The notes: generated by a model not told the origin, from the sequence alone. Shown: positions 1-11,069, counted from the stretch's first letter. The stretch: 64,000 nucleotides of DNA from Mytilinidion resinicola (GCF_010093595.1 NW_022985455.1:142596-206595); one strand, 5' to 3'. Numbers and translations are program-made.

Positions 1-336
1 TTCTCAATCGCTTGCGTGCAAACCAAAAATTTGCAGTGTGAAACCCGATTTATTATCACCCCACCATCGTCTGTGCTAGCTCATCAACGTCACAGCGCGA
101 CCAAAAAACATCCAAACCTCGTGTTCTCTCTCTCTCTCTCTCCTATCTCGAAAAAAAGTGATACAAGACCCTTTTTGAACAGCACCGGCAAAAAAGCATA
201 CCCCCAACGTCGTTTCAACCCCACGTTGCAAAAAAGTCGATAACATCATCATCCCTAACCCCCCATGTGCAAAAGGTCGGCACATCATCCCAACCCCGTG
301 CTCCCAACCATCCATCCCACCACCCCCCTCCCAACA

Positions 337-754
337 TCAATACGCCTGCACATACCACTCCCCCTTGTCCACATCATAGCACTCGCCCGCCTCCACGCGG
401 TAGGCGGTAGAATGGCAATCGAACGCCTTGCACAGATTCACTATTGCGAGGTGTCAGAAAAGAGCTTCAGCTCGGCGAGGGAAGCGCGGAGGTTCGAGGG
501 GCTGGGCTGCGCGGGGCGGGGCGGGGCTTACCAGTCCCGTTTGACCATTCCAGCCGCACGGAGCCGGCGCGCACGGCGGTGCAGGTGTTGTTTACGGCCT
601 GTGAGGGCGGGGAGGAGGCGGGCGAGCAGCCGGGGAAGGGGTAGAGGGTTATGGCGGCGAGGGGGGATGCTGGAGGGGTGGGGGATTGGAGGGCGGAGAG
701 GGGATGGGAGAGGGTGAGAAGGAGGAGGGTTGTGAGGTGGAGGAATGGAAACAT
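337..754 (-). CDS. Small secreted cysteine-containing protein, 108 aa
   Basis: Two exons on the minus strand, 754-532 and 440-337. The donor GTAAGC and acceptor CAATAG join in phase to give 108 residues ending YVQAY. The N-terminus MFPFLHLTTLLLLTLSHPLS is a clear signal peptide. The mature part is about 85 residues with five cysteines (near 43, 58, 78, 84 and 93) and two N-glycosylation sequons. Size, signal peptide and cysteines fit a small secreted protein, the class from which fungal effectors and surface proteins come. No family is recognised, so function is unknown. The start was chosen because the upstream in-frame extension is low-complexity proline and serine and would hide the signal peptide. 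Confidence 0.6.
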
Positions 755-1095
755 AGTGCGCGGAGATGGGAGGGTTGGATGGGAGATGTTTGAGGGGAGG
801 TTGAGGATAGCACGAGGATGCGAAGGGCAGAATGGATTGCAGATTTGGGGGGATGGTGTCATTTATGGGTCTATGAGGGTGGGATATGGGATGACTAGCA
901 TTACACAAGATGTTGATGGTACGCTACCGTGCCTTCGATATGTTCTTTGTTGCCGCCGCTCGTGTGATCATGGTAGTACATTGATGTGATGAACCACTAT
1001 TCCAACTTGACGGCGGTACGGGAAGCCTTGAAGGCAGGCCATTGTGTCTGTAAACTCAGCGAGATATGATTACGCTTTGCGAGCCTCAGGCGACC
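755..1095. other. Intergenic, nothing recognised
   Basis: Upstream region of the small secreted protein gene and 3' side of the Nudix gene. It is purine-rich on the plus strand (GGAGGG, GGGATGG runs). No coding signal, RNA or repeat was recognised. Confidence 0.5.
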
Positions 1096-1800
1096 TTATG
1101 AAGTTTGCGCAGGTTCCACAACGGGCTTCTCATCATCCCACCGCTTGCAGATGGCCGTCCATCCCCTCCCTACAACGTCGGCTTGGACACTGCCCTCGCC
1201 GAGCAATCGAAGTGCCTCGGCGAGGGGATAGAGGTCGCTTTCGTACAGGGCTTCGTCCGAGTCGACGCCCGTCCCTGCCGTTCGCTGCGGCACCCAGCCC
1301 TTCGGCTCCATCTCGAGCCGCGACTGCAGCGTCAGATACTGGGGATACTCTGGCGGCGTCCCAAACAGCGTTGGGCCATGCTCTCGATCTAGCGCCTCGA
1401 CGTCGTCTGGCGGGAGCGTCTCGGCAATGTACCAGAAGAGGATGTACTGCAGTCCCCTCCCCACCGGCATAAACTCCGTAGCTACAGCTTCCGCCGTCAG
1501 GGATAGCTGGTCAGGACGCGGATGAGGCGCTGGTTGCAGGTGTTTGGTGGGTAGCGGCAAGAGGCGATTGCGGAATCCGGACTCCTCGAAGCCTTCTCGG
1601 ACGGCGTTGCGTCCGCTGTCTTCGCCCATGTCGCGCCGGCCCTTGGGGAGGAAGTAGTACTTCCTGCCCCGGTGTATTTCGCTGCATAGGACGACACGTT
1701 GGGAGGCGAGGTGGAAGATGGCGACGCCGGCTCCGATGACGAAGTCCTCGGAACCGAAGTTGCGGGTGACGGACTGCGAGCGGGCATGCGGGTCGGCCAT
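1096..1800 (-). CDS. Nudix hydrolase domain protein, 234 aa
   Basis: Single-exon gene on the minus strand. The Nudix box GRRDMGEDSGRNAVREGFEE (GX5EX7REUXEEXGU) is present, followed by SGF. The position normally occupied by a bulky hydrophobic residue after RE is Gly, but the metal-binding glutamates are kept. Nudix enzymes hydrolyse nucleoside diphosphates linked to another group; the substrate cannot be read from the sequence. The start at 1800 (MADPHARS) sits just before the conserved fold; an in-frame ATG at 1947 would add 49 serine- and proline-rich residues and cannot be excluded. The C-terminal ~100 residues lie outside the core fold. The gene is divergent from the membrane protein gene at 2455. 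Confidence 0.85.
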   Translation of the reverse strand: MADPHARSQSVTRNFGSEDFVIGAGVAIFHLASQRVVLCSEIHRGRKYYFLPKGRRDMGEDSGRNAVREGFEESGFRNRLLPLPTKHLQPAPHPRPDQLSLTAEAVATEFMPVGRGLQYILFWYIAETLPPDDVEALDREHGPTLFGTPPEYPQYLTLQSRLEMEPKGWVPQRTAGTGVDSDEALYESDLYPLAEALRLLGEGSVQADVVGRGWTAICKRWDDEKPVVEPAQTS

Positions 1801-2454
1801 GGTAGAGGAAGTGTGGCTGCTTGTTGACAGGGGTTGAAAGTCTGGGGGGTTGAAGAGTTCTTCTGGTGGTGGTATTGACGTGAGAGACGTTTTCGAAAGT
1901 GATGAAGTGTGGGAAGGAGAGAGGAGATTGCGCACACGTTTATACATGCTAGGAAGCTAACACAGAGAGAGGTTATAGTGAATACACGACGCTTTACACA
2001 AATGCAGTGCTAAGAGTGAATTTGCTTGATATATATGCTTTGATAATGTGTATAGGATAGAGGTGAACAAGGTAAGGGAGCAAGAAAAGTACTGTGTCAC
2101 GTGCCTTAACTTTGTATGCCCAATCGAAAACTTGTTGATGCTGAAAAGAAGGCTGTAACTATGAAGTTGCCTGGCTCTTTACAGAAGTCCAAAATGTTGA
2201 TGCAGTCCGCCAGCTATAAATCCCCGTAGCGCGAGCTTGGATGCCTAGAAGTGAATGGGGAGTCCTGGTTGCCAGGGTGCTAGCGGGCCAACTAGCGCTG
2301 AAATGACGTGAATGGAAAATAACACGGCGACAACACTCGAGCTTCCTCTCCCAGCGCATACCATCCTCTGCAACCCTCACGCCGCGAGAACGCTTTTCTC
2401 TGTCAACCTCCGTCACTCCTTTGATCGCTCCACATCGCGCGCGCGCTCACAGCC
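1801..2454. promoter_or_regulatory. Divergent intergenic promoter, Nudix / membrane protein
   Basis: About 650 bp lie between the ATG of the Nudix gene (minus) and that of the membrane protein gene (plus), so both promoters must be here unless the Nudix start is at 1947. The sequence shows a palindromic CACGTG at 2098-2103 and a CCAAT box at 2119-2123. These are motif matches only. Confidence 0.4.
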
Positions 2455-3521
2455 ATGCCGCGACAAGACGCCATCCCTAATGGCATCACCCCGCCGCCCG
2501 TCAAGACCTCCCGGCTGCCTCGCGCCCTGCGCTTCCCCCTCCTGGCCATCATCAGCCTGTCGCTGAGCATCTTCTCCTACTCGGCTGCCTACGAGCTGCT
2601 GGGCTATCGCCTCGGGAGCGTCAGCCGCACCCTGAACGACTCGTGGGGCCCAGTGGCCTTCCTCAGTGCTCGCGTGGCCGAGCTCTACGTTGGCTGGCAC
2701 ATGCGCTACGATGGTAAAATCAAGCTCTCACAACACCCTCCCCTAGAATCCCCACTGACCGCATCACAGACCTCGACACCTTCAGCCTAAGCCTCCTCAC
2801 GCAAGCCCCAAGCCTCTACCTCCTGCACACCTTCTACCTCGTCCCGCTCCCCACGCTCCTCGTGCGCCTGGGCGTCGACTCGCTCTCCGTCGTGCTGCCC
2901 ACCAAGCTCCTGCGCCCGCGCTCCGCGCTGCACAACCGCCGCGCGCCCAAAACCGCCGTGCCCAACCGCGACATCATCCACTCGCCAACGGCCGTCTTCA
3001 CCACCGCCTTCCTCGGCGCCACCGCCTACGCCTTCACCCTCTACGCCGCCCTCCAATCCGGCCTGACCACCTTCCTCGTCTCGCACTTCACCGTCGCCAC
3101 CCTCGAGCCCGCGCACGCCGCCACGCTGCAGCTGCTCATCGCCACCATGCTGCCCGTCGGCTGGGCCGCGCAGTCGTTCCTGTTCACGCCGTCGTTTGGC
3201 GCGCAGCCGAGCGCGGGCGACGCGGCGGATGCCGCCTTCAACCCCGCCACCGCTACCCTCGCGCAAACGGTCCGGCACAATGTCTGGGGGTGGAGCAAGC
3301 GCACGAAGGTGCTGGTCCAGCAGACGGCGGTGCTGGCGGCGCTGACGGGGTCGCACACGACGCGCATGGCGTGGGCGAACGAGGGGACGGATCTGGTGGG
3401 CGCGGCGGGGTATGCGGGCGTGTGGGTGCTGGCGGGACTGCTGGCGGGGGGTTTGTTTGGGTGGGTGGGGGATGTCGGGGAGACGAAGGCTGTTAAGGTT
3501 GAGGAAGTCGAGGAGATCTAG
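2455..3521 (+). CDS. Multipass membrane protein of unknown function, 336 aa
   Basis: Two exons, 2455-2713 and 2770-3521, with a 56-bp intron (GTAAAA...CACAG) joined in phase 1. About five hydrophobic segments are visible: near residues 27-47 (LLAIISLSLSIFSYSAAY), 95-115, 165-185, 210-232 and 305-325. The C-terminus is short and acidic (VEEVEEI). The N-terminus is cytosol-like with no cleavable signal. Third codon positions are strongly G/C, supporting real coding. It looks like a conserved fungal integral membrane protein, but I recognise no named family and infer no activity. A 371-residue antisense frame over the same bases is a GC-skew shadow. Confidence 0.75.
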
Positions 3522-4604
3522 GGGGCTCGAAAATAGGGCGAGACAAAGGGCTTTATGGCGAGTTGCGGGCTTGAAGGGCATCCATCTCGCGAAATGGGGG
3601 GGGGGGGGGGGCGATTTTGAGGATACCCTTTCCATCTCAAAACGTCGGTCGCGGAGTCGAGAGAGTTGGGAGGCTAGGCTGGACTGGCAGAGGACGGTCA
3701 CGATGATTCCCCCCATAGCATAGCACACGTTAGCTAGATATAGCTTGGCATCTCCTTCCGTTAGAACCCGTAGGTAGGTACAATAATCAGTTATTCCCCC
3801 AGGCCAGAGCAAATGGCAGAAGACGATAATTTTTTTTTCCCCCAACGAGTTTGAAACGGCATGAGGTTTGGCGAGTATGGATGGATAGGCGCAAGATAGC
3901 ACCCTAACCTAAACACAAAAGCCATGAAAACGAGCGAGTTTGAACACGTTATCGATTACATTGAAAAGCCACAATGTATAACTAAGCATCGAAGCAGTTT
4001 GCAGATTGGAAAACACACAGACCGCACGTAGAATCCATCGAGGCTGAACATGAACAGATTCAGAACGTCACAAACCTCACAGATGTATATCCATCGAGGC
4101 TAAGCATGAGCAGTATATCAATTCATTTCCCCCTACCCCCCTATTATATACAACGAAAGCGCTCACCCCCTCTTGTGTTCTCCTTTCCTTTACGCAAAGC
4201 ACCATGTCTAACGCTCGCGATGTTATCACGCAAGGACTGTTCAACATCGCCGAAAACAATGAGCAGGTTCTGAAAAAGGAGAGACCAGGGGTGAATTTAC
4301 AAACAGAACCATCTCATAACCCAAAAATGAATGTTTTGAAATTTCTACAGTGAAGACCAACGTGTTCGGATTCCCCCTTTACCCCCCAAAGTGCGACTAC
4401 AGAAAATGAGGACAGATGCCAAAAATTCTCTCGCTTTTGTCAACAAAGCCGAGAAAAGATGATGATGATGACGCCAAAAAGGCCAGTAGTCTTACCAGAA
4501 TCTATGTCTAACATCCCCTTTCTAGACTGTCGTGACTCTAGCTTCCTCTAGGCATGCCATAGTCGAGATGGCAAGGCGTCTAACTCCGTCGATGCTTGTT
4601 TTCT
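3522..4604. other. Convergent intergenic region with G16 tract and 25-bp direct repeat
   Basis: This 1.1 kb lies between the 3' ends of the membrane protein gene and the ferric reductase gene. It contains a G16 homopolymer (3596-3611) and two near-identical 25-bp copies of ATCCATCGAGGCT..CATGA.CAG at 4033-4057 and 4089-4113. No gene was supported. Confidence 0.6.
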
Positions 4605-6466
4605 CTACCAGGAGAAACTTTCCTCGCGGAAGTCCACATTCCATGTCGTCTCACGCATGCGCACTGCACGCCTCACATCGTCTGCCAGCCCACCGGTTCC
4701 ACAGACGCTGACACAGGCGGCGCCAAGGCCCGCTTGCATTTCCTGGTCGATAAGGGCTTGAACATTGGGTTTGCCGGGGAACATCTGTACGCTGGACGAC
4801 GGCGAGTGGATCTCTTTCGTTGATCGGGGGCGAGTGACGAAGAGCAGAATCTTGAGGATATCCCTACGCTTGGGCATGGAGAGAATGGTCGTCATCCATG
4901 AGCGGATCCATTCGAGGTGCTCAGGAGATTGGATGACCCATACGAGCGTGAGGCGGCGGGTTGCAGTCGTTCCGTTTGCGAATTGGGCGACGATGTCGCG
5001 AACGTGGGGCACTTGATGTGCGATACCGACACCAGCAGCCCAAAGCATGACCGTTCCGTAGGAGCTTAGGTTCTCGCCACCTTATTATTGCATTAGCGAT
5101 CGTGTACATAGCAATCCTTGACGAGATGAACGAATGCAGACATACCATATGGTCCCTCGATCATAGCAGAAGTCGTGAAGCGACCAGAGGGAGAGAGATC
5201 AGCCTTCCTGAAGAGCTTCTCCGTGAATCCAGTTCGTCGACGAATGATCATCGAAACGCTCGTCTTCTTGTTCTCTAAGATGTCCTGACGATTCATTGCG
5301 AGGCCCTTCTCCTCGCTCAGGTCGTCTTCTTCGTCACTCCAGGCCAACGAGAACGGGTGGTTAGTCCACAGGCCGACAGACGGCATGTAGATGTATGCAT
5401 GCTGGCCAGGTCGGAATGCCCAAGGACGAGCCATCCGAATAGTGACCTTCACGGCGTCACCCGGGAGTACCTCAACATCGGCCTTAGTACCACCAGCACC
5501 GAAGTTACGCATTACTAGAAGGACGACTCGGGACGTTCGCTCAAAGACCCAGAGAGCGATAACGCCGTAGAGGATGCGCTGCTGGGGCATTGTCTTGAGG
5601 TGAAACCACAACGCTCCAATTGAAAGTGCTGCAACCAGAATGTGCATGGTCAAGAAGGTCTCGTAGAACGCGTGGCGAACGGTGGATGGCGAGTGAAGAA
5701 GCAGGAAGACGAGAGCGACTGTACCAATGGTCCCAGTCATGATCATTTCGCTCTTTTGGATGGATGCCGCGACTGCACTCCAGCCGGATTGGTGGACCTT
5801 GCTAGCCATCCAGGCTGCGGTATGAGCAACTGCCTCCAGGACAACGATCCGTCCAAACCATCGATGAATCAGGTTGAACGTATCGAAAGAGATACCACAG
5901 AAAGTGATGAAGGGGTTGTTCCGGCCAGCAAGAAGGAAGAGCGGAATCATGTTCATGACGGACAAGACACCTGTACGGTTGCGGAATTCTCCTGCTATTT
6001 CCTTGTACGGGCCGCTCCAGTCAATCCTGATTACACAGAAGGCAATATTGGTGGCAAAGTAACCGGTCAAGAAGAACATTTGCAGACGGCTTGGAAGGGT
6101 GCCAACGTTCAGAGCGGAGGACAACTTGAATTCGCGGTGGTGACGGGTCCTGAGCAGAGGCGCATCCAGAAAGTGCTTCTTGAAGCGTCCAAAGGTGAGA
6201 CTGGGAATGGCAAAGTATCGCTGGGTGTCATTGCTGAGGCTGGCAACAGTCCGGACGTAGCGAATCAGGTGGAAGACAACCTGGTAGACAATGAAGGCGC
6301 CGACGATGGATATCCAGATCCATCCAAACCAGAATGACATTGAGATGTTCTCGAGTTCCGCTGGGTCAGGGCCCGAGGCAGCACCTCCCGCGGGAGGAGC
6401 ATCGGCGGCGACGAGAGGTGCAGCCACCAAGATGGCGGCCCATCGGAGGAGGGAGACGGTGTTCAT
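4605..6466 (-). CDS. Ferric reductase (FRE/NOX-like transmembrane flavocytochrome), 598 aa
   Basis: Two exons, 6466-5146 and 5080-4605, join in phase 1 and rebuild EGPYGGENLSSYG across the intron. Order of parts: signal peptide (residues 1-21), one membrane segment near 45-65, then the ferric reductase heme domain with paired histidines in LIHRWFGRIVVLEAVAHTAAW-like and MHILVAALSIGALWFHL segments, the FAD-binding region RPGQHAYIYMPSVGLW followed by HPFSLAW, the NADPH-binding AAGVGIAHQ, and the C-terminal CGTGGLADDVRRAVR. The family passes electrons from NADPH through FAD and two b-type hemes across the membrane to reduce Fe3+ or Cu2+ for uptake. Length is normal. The protein ends in aromatic W, as is common in this family. 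No iron-uptake partner gene is adjacent. Confidence 0.92.
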
Positions 6467-8409
6467 GATGACTAGTGCTGGTAGGGCCGGGCGTGATGTT
6501 GAATCGGCGAGAGGAAGCCCGAATACGCCCTGCGCCAGTCAAGGTGGTGTTCTAGGTATCCGGGTTGGCCAGCAAGGACGGAGAGGCAGCAGCTAATGTA
6601 GCACGGAGAGACGCTGGCTGGCAGCGAGGGTGGGTGGGGCACCTGGCAGACTGAGGCACCTGGGGTAGGATATACAATGGGTCGTTTGGGGACGTGACGC
6701 AGGGCCGGGGGCGGCTACGGAAGGATCGAATATGGCTGGACGGCAGCGGCCATGCGCACACGACTGGGCTAGGCAGTGGGTGTGGTGTGGTGGTGGAGGT
6801 GGAGGAGGGTCGCTATGGTGGGCAGCGGAATGGAGGAATATCAAAAGCGGAAGGACGCAAGGGGATCCAGAGAGAGTGGCTGGAGTAGTGAAGGTGAACA
6901 GAAATGCTGCTGGCAGCGGTCGAGGAGGACGTGGGCGGGCCGAGATGCACGCAAGAACAGGGCCAAAAGAGAGACGGTTTTGACAGCAACGGCCGACGAA
7001 GCGAAAGAGTGAAAGGAATGGACGTCGAGACAGGAGGCCGGTGGGCTCTCGCGCCGCAGGATGAGGATCGCCAGAGATTGGCGGACTGGGGCAACGCCGG
7101 GGCGATCCATGGGCTGCGCTGTCTGATTGGCGCGCTTCTGAAACGGCCAGGCGCGGCAGGCACGGCCGGGGCCCTTCCCTGGCCTCTCGCGTCCTGGCCA
7201 CGTCCACGTCGTTTCAGAGGCGTGCGAGGCTGCCGAGAGGGCGCGCAACCAAGCCGTCCAAGCAGCCCATGACGCATGGAGGCCGGCTCTGCTGAGTTTG
7301 CTGAGGTCGAACGGCGCCCGCCCGCCAGTGCTGCTCCACTACAGCGGCTGCCCGCTCTGCCCGCTCCTGCCCGCTCCTGCTTGTTGCGGGCCTCGTGTAC
7401 AGTGGAGTATGTTCAAACAGCCTCTCCCGCCCCGGGAGATTGCTCTATGCTGTTTATTGGCTCCTGTATACCACCCTGGTAGCGCTGAGGACTGCCGTCT
7501 GGTGTTGACTCTGCCCAGGCGCTTCCCTAATGACAGCCGTCGTGCTGCCACCGGGCGACCACCGGGTGCTGTCTATGCATACCACCTCCCGCGTCCGGCA
7601 TCGTCCTGGTCTTGGTGGCTTCAGGCTTCCGATGTATGCTGGCCTCTTCCTGGCGCTCGACGTCGCTGCGACACAGACCTCGACGGCATCTTGCCCGGCA
7701 CTTGGGGAACAACACTCGAAACGAAAACAGCCACCCGTCCTTATGCATCACGCCTCCACGTGTCGCCGTCTCCCAGGCTCGGCTCTGCTTCCTCTCCCAA
7801 GCGCGCATGAATCTCCTCGCTTTCTGTTCCTCGTCAGCTCTGCTCCTTTAGCCGAGAGCATGTTTGAGCTGAGGTTGCCAACGTTACACCCCCCGGGACT
7901 CCCATCTTCCACCCCTCCGCTGATAGGGCTCGCATTCTATTCAAATTAGCAGATAAGATATCGGCACACGTACCCTCCATGACGTTCGCCACCCCTCTAC
8001 GTGCCTCACCACTTCCCGTCCTGATGCGGCAGCTGTTTCTGCTGCGCTGGACAGCCAATATCTCTATACTATCTCCACTCCAGTCTCCACCGACAGCATT
8101 GCCGTGCTACGAGTGTCCGAGAAGCCCCATGATCAAACCTCAACCCTCGGCCGCAGGGCGCGGGACGACGTACTCGGTAGGTGCCAGAGCCAGCCTGCAT
8201 GAAATGCCCTCGACGCATGCCGTGTTGTGATAGCACGAAAACAAGATTACCGCGAAACCTGTACCCCCGACTGCTGTGCTTCTCGCCCGCATCGTTATTT
8301 GCATGAGTGTGTACGACGTCGACGACAAAGGCCTGATAAGCCTTGTATGCAAGGCAATCTAAGTGCTGAAGCGCCCCTCGACGCCGTGATACGCCCATAT
8401 CTGCTTAGA
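6467..8409. other. Gene-free GC/CT-rich region upstream of ferric reductase
   Basis: Nearly 2 kb without a convincing gene. Overlapping open frames on both strands (for example 6593-7277) reflect high GC and strand skew, lack domains, and do not splice into anything recognisable. A double GATA motif (AGATAAGATA) lies at 7950-7960 and a CACGTG near 7756. GATA factors control iron uptake in fungi, but the distance is large and the link is only a possibility. Confidence 0.5.
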
Positions 8410-8640
8410 TGCTAGGCTACCTTTTGACGAGCCAGTGACCTCCTAGCGGGGCCGCTCCTGACAGTGGTATCAAGCGAGCAGGAGAGAGGGTAGAGCGTGG
8501 CTTTCTCGAGGGTGAGTTTGGGGGATTAGTGGACGAATGGTAATATAAGTTCGCGTAGATAGTACAGTACAAATCGGACTAACTACTATTGTTAGCTAGG
8601 GTACTCCATACAGTGTCGTCTAGGTAGCAAAAGAGGAGCC
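8410..8640. repeat. Partial copies of a TACCTTTTGAC-ended inverted-repeat element
   Basis: Two degraded pieces resemble the complete element at 8718. One starts TACCTTTTGACGAGCC (8412) and continues into TGGTATCAAGCGAGCAGGAG. The other (8574-8640) carries AGCTAGGGTACTCCATACAGTG, matching the inner edge of the copy at 15.6 kb. They look like nested or broken insertions. Confidence 0.55.
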
Positions 8641-8717
8641 CTAGGTATGTCTATGTCTTGCTTACAGGTTTTATAGACTCCAAGTATAGTGGAAAGGTTC
8701 ATAGACTAGAAATTGGA

Positions 8718-8916
8718 CTACATTTTGACCACCCGGCTATCTGCTAGCCAGCGCACTCCTTACAGTGGCGTCAAGCGAGCAAGAGAGAAGCCCCAAGTGC
8801 ATCAATTTCCGCGTGTTCGAACTTGTAACCCGCTTTCATGAAGCCTCTTGCTCTCTCGGCACCACCACTGTAAGAAGTGCCCTAGGGTAACATGTCTTGA
8901 GTTAGTCAAAAGGTAG
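8718..8916. mobile_element. MITE-like element, about 199 bp, copy 1
   Basis: Left end CTACATTTTGACCACCCGG and right end GTTAGTCAAAAGGTAG form terminal inverted repeats. A second inner inverted pair is TCCTTACAGTGGCGTCAAG and CACCACCACTGTAAGAAG. There is no coding capacity. A highly similar copy lies inverted at 15557-15761. Similarity continues outward for about 30 bp on the left (AGACTAGAAATTGG), so the original unit may have been longer. Ends flanked by TA suggest a Tc1/mariner-type or similar non-autonomous transposon; this is inferred. Confidence 0.65.
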
Positions 8917-9182
8917 TCGAATTGCCACTGCGTTGACCTTACATCGTGCTTGGAGTTTCCAACGCCTGTCGGGGTACCTCCGCCAGTTGCAAGGAGTGCT
9001 CAAACTTATGTCTTGGTATTATTGTACATCTAGTGCATGATGCAGAATCATTCTCAAGAAAAGGGACGGGCATATAGAGGAAAGGATTTTGTATCAGAGA
9101 AACCTTTTGTAAGCTACTCCGGGTTAAGCCCTTCTTGTGCCATTAAGAGAGCATTCGTCTCGCCAATTCAAGCTTTGTGCTC

Positions 9183-10199
9183 TTATTTCTCAACATCCTT
9201 AGCCTCGTCGTCCACCTCCATAGCCTCTACCTCATTCAACTCGGACTCCTTGTGCTCCTTCTTCTCCACATCGTTGGCCTCGTCGCTCACTTCCTTCGCC
9301 TCTGCCTCCTTCAACTCGGCCTCTTTGTGCTCATCTTTCTCCACATCGTTGGCTTTGTCGTCCACCTCCTTCCCCTCTGCCTCCATCAACGCAGCCTCTA
9401 GGAGAGCATTCAGGTCCGCCTCCTCCATCTTCTTCTCCTCTTTGATGACCTCCATAGGCATCTTGCAGATATCCGTCAACCGCTTCATATCCAGCTTATC
9501 ACAAGCGTTCCCCACGATCTTCTGAAAGCGCCTGAACGCCGTCTTCTGGCTCTCCCCGGTCGCGCCCTCCTCCACGTCCTTCTTCTCCTGCGGCACCAGC
9601 TTGTCCGTCCCCTGCTGGTATCGCTTTAGCGCCGCCTGCTCTCTAGGAAAGGACTCGGCCGTCACAGGCACTCCGGCGATGTTGTTGAGGTAGTCCGGCC
9701 ACGGCGCCGCGTAGAACCCGCGCAGTACGAAGCGCTCCAGCGACGACAGCTCGCGCAGCGTGGCGAGGCCCCGCGCGACCATCAGGCTCCGGCCGTAGCC
9801 CTTCCAGCCCATCAGCTTGGCCTCGCGGTCCGGCTCGCAGATGTAGACGGTGAGGGTGCGCAAGCTGGTGCAGAGCTTGGTGAGCGCGGTGAAGAGGATG
9901 AACCAGACGGTGCCGTCGAGGAAGTTGTCGAAGACCTGCCAGTCCTGGAAGAAGGGTGCGATGCGGATGTCGATGGTGCGGAGCAGAGCAGCGCGGTCGG
10001 GGCCGATGTGGCAGAGCCAGGCGAGGGCTTCGATGGGGTCGGAGAAGTACCAGACGGTTGGCTTGAAGATGCCCGTCGGGGTTGAGCTGGTGGCGGCAGG
10101 GTTGGAGGGGGCCATGGAGTCGCGTTGAGGCTTGTCAAGCTGCATGCGTCTGATGTCGCGACGAGTCTTCGTTCCCTGGCTGGCGGCGCGGGGGGCCAT
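9183..10199 (-). CDS. Acidic repeat-tailed protein of unknown function, 338 aa
   Basis: Single exon. The start at 10199 (MAPRAASQ) is chosen because upstream in-frame sequence is not protein-like. Residues 40-200 contain a globular part with features seen in fungal DUF7730/F-box-like proteins (WLCHIGPDRAALLRTIDIRI, LRTLTVYICEPD). This resemblance is weak and I do not assign a family. The C-terminus from about residue 255 is highly charged and ends in 2.5 tandem copies of a roughly 25-residue unit starting EVDDKANDVEKDEHKEAEL, matching a 75-bp DNA repeat at 9183-9370. The tail is probably helical. Two mobile-element remnants lie close by (8.7 and 10.4 kb). Confidence 0.6.
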   Translation of the reverse strand: MAPRAASQGTKTRRDIRRMQLDKPQRDSMAPSNPAATSSTPTGIFKPTVWYFSDPIEALAWLCHIGPDRAALLRTIDIRIAPFFQDWQVFDNFLDGTVWFILFTALTKLCTSLRTLTVYICEPDREAKLMGWKGYGRSLMVARGLATLRELSSLERFVLRGFYAAPWPDYLNNIAGVPVTAESFPREQAALKRYQQGTDKLVPQEKKDVEEGATGESQKTAFRRFQKIVGNACDKLDMKRLTDICKMPMEVIKEEKKMEEADLNALLEAALMEAEGKEVDDKANDVEKDEHKEAELKEAEAKEVSDEANDVEKKEHKESELNEVEAMEVDDEAKDVEK

Positions 10200-10386
10200 G
10201 GTGACTGTAGTGAAGCTGTAGTGAATTGGAGGTGAAGAAGTCTGGGTGTGGAGGTTGATCGGAGGGCAGATGGTTGGGCTCGGAGAAGGAAGAACCTTAG
10301 CCCATGTGTGTGACCGTTTAACGCCGTCTGAGGTGGCCCGGAGAGCTATCACGCCCAGAAAAGAGTGCCATACTCATCAAACACTG

Positions 10387-10530
10387 TCTCGTGTGTACAC
10401 CTGTCTACCACTGCTTAGGGTGCTTCAACACATTTTCAGGAATCTGAATGAGACAGAAGCCCGTCACCTTGGGCTATATGGAAACTCATTGGAGCACCCC
10501 AAACAGTGGCAGACAGGTGCACACACGAGA
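10387..10530. mobile_element. Hairpin (foldback) element with 39-bp arms
   Basis: The left arm 10387-10425 (TCTCGTGTGTACACCTGTCT..) is the near-perfect reverse complement of the right arm 10492-10530 (..AGACAGGTGCACACACGAGA), with about 66 bp between them. Weaker symmetry extends outward (AGAGTGCCA / CAGAGTGCCAC). It carries no gene and resembles a small foldback MITE. It lies just upstream of the acidic repeat-tailed gene. Confidence 0.7.
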
Positions 10531-10952
10531 CAGAATCAGAGTGCCACCTTTTCCATACCCTACGTGGCTATCAAGCTTGCCAACTTTGGCATTTCCCAAC
10601 TCTTAATAACATACTAGGGGCCCTTAAGCGGTGCTAGAGAGATGTATATAAATATAGAAAGAGTATACCTTAAAGATTAAAAAAAAATTGAATCAGCATC
10701 ACAGAATCGTAGACTGCCACTTTCTGTTCGATGGAGCCTGCCGCTATTTAAAGCAGTACGATACATTTGCTTTTGAATAGAACAAAATAGAAGCTTATTG
10801 CAAATGCGTACCCACACAAGAGTGTGGGTGAACTGGAGGGAGCGGGGGTGGTATACAAGAGACTGCCAAAAAAAAAATTTATTAAAAGAGCAAAAGACCA
10901 CCCTCTTTCGAGGGTGTAGAAACTCTGATGGTTTACTCCGTGACAATGGACG

Positions 10953-11062
10953 TTCCGCGCGACTTTTCAGTCGAATCTATAGGCACCTTTCCGCGCGACT
11001 TTTCAGTCGAATCTATGGGAACCTTTCCGCGCGACTTTGCAGTCGAGTCTATAGGAAAGCCA
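10953..11062 (+). repeat. 36-bp tandem repeat, three units
   Basis: Three copies of a 36-bp unit, beginning CCGCGCGACTTTTCAGTCGA at 10955, 10991 and 11027, with few mismatches. The period keeps frame, so a plus-strand frame reads SARLFSRIYRHL-like repeats, but no surrounding gene supports translation. The tRNA-like sequence follows within about 10 bp. Confidence 0.8.
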
Positions 11063-11069
11063 TAATGTC

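Noticed and set aside
2787..3902. 371-residue antisense frame over the membrane protein gene
   Set aside because: It is Arg/Glu-rich shadow coding caused by high third-position GC on the plus strand; the plus-strand protein has membrane segments and a clean intron.
5642..6337. 231-residue plus-strand frame
   Set aside because: Lies exactly opposite conserved ferric reductase sequence.
6593..7277. Several overlapping minus- and plus-strand frames, 100-200 residues
   Set aside because: Low-complexity Pro/Ser/Arg composition, overlapping in all frames, no domain or splice consistency; due to GC and strand skew.
7298..7810. 170-residue plus-strand frame
   Set aside because: No domain, skewed composition, competing frames on both strands.
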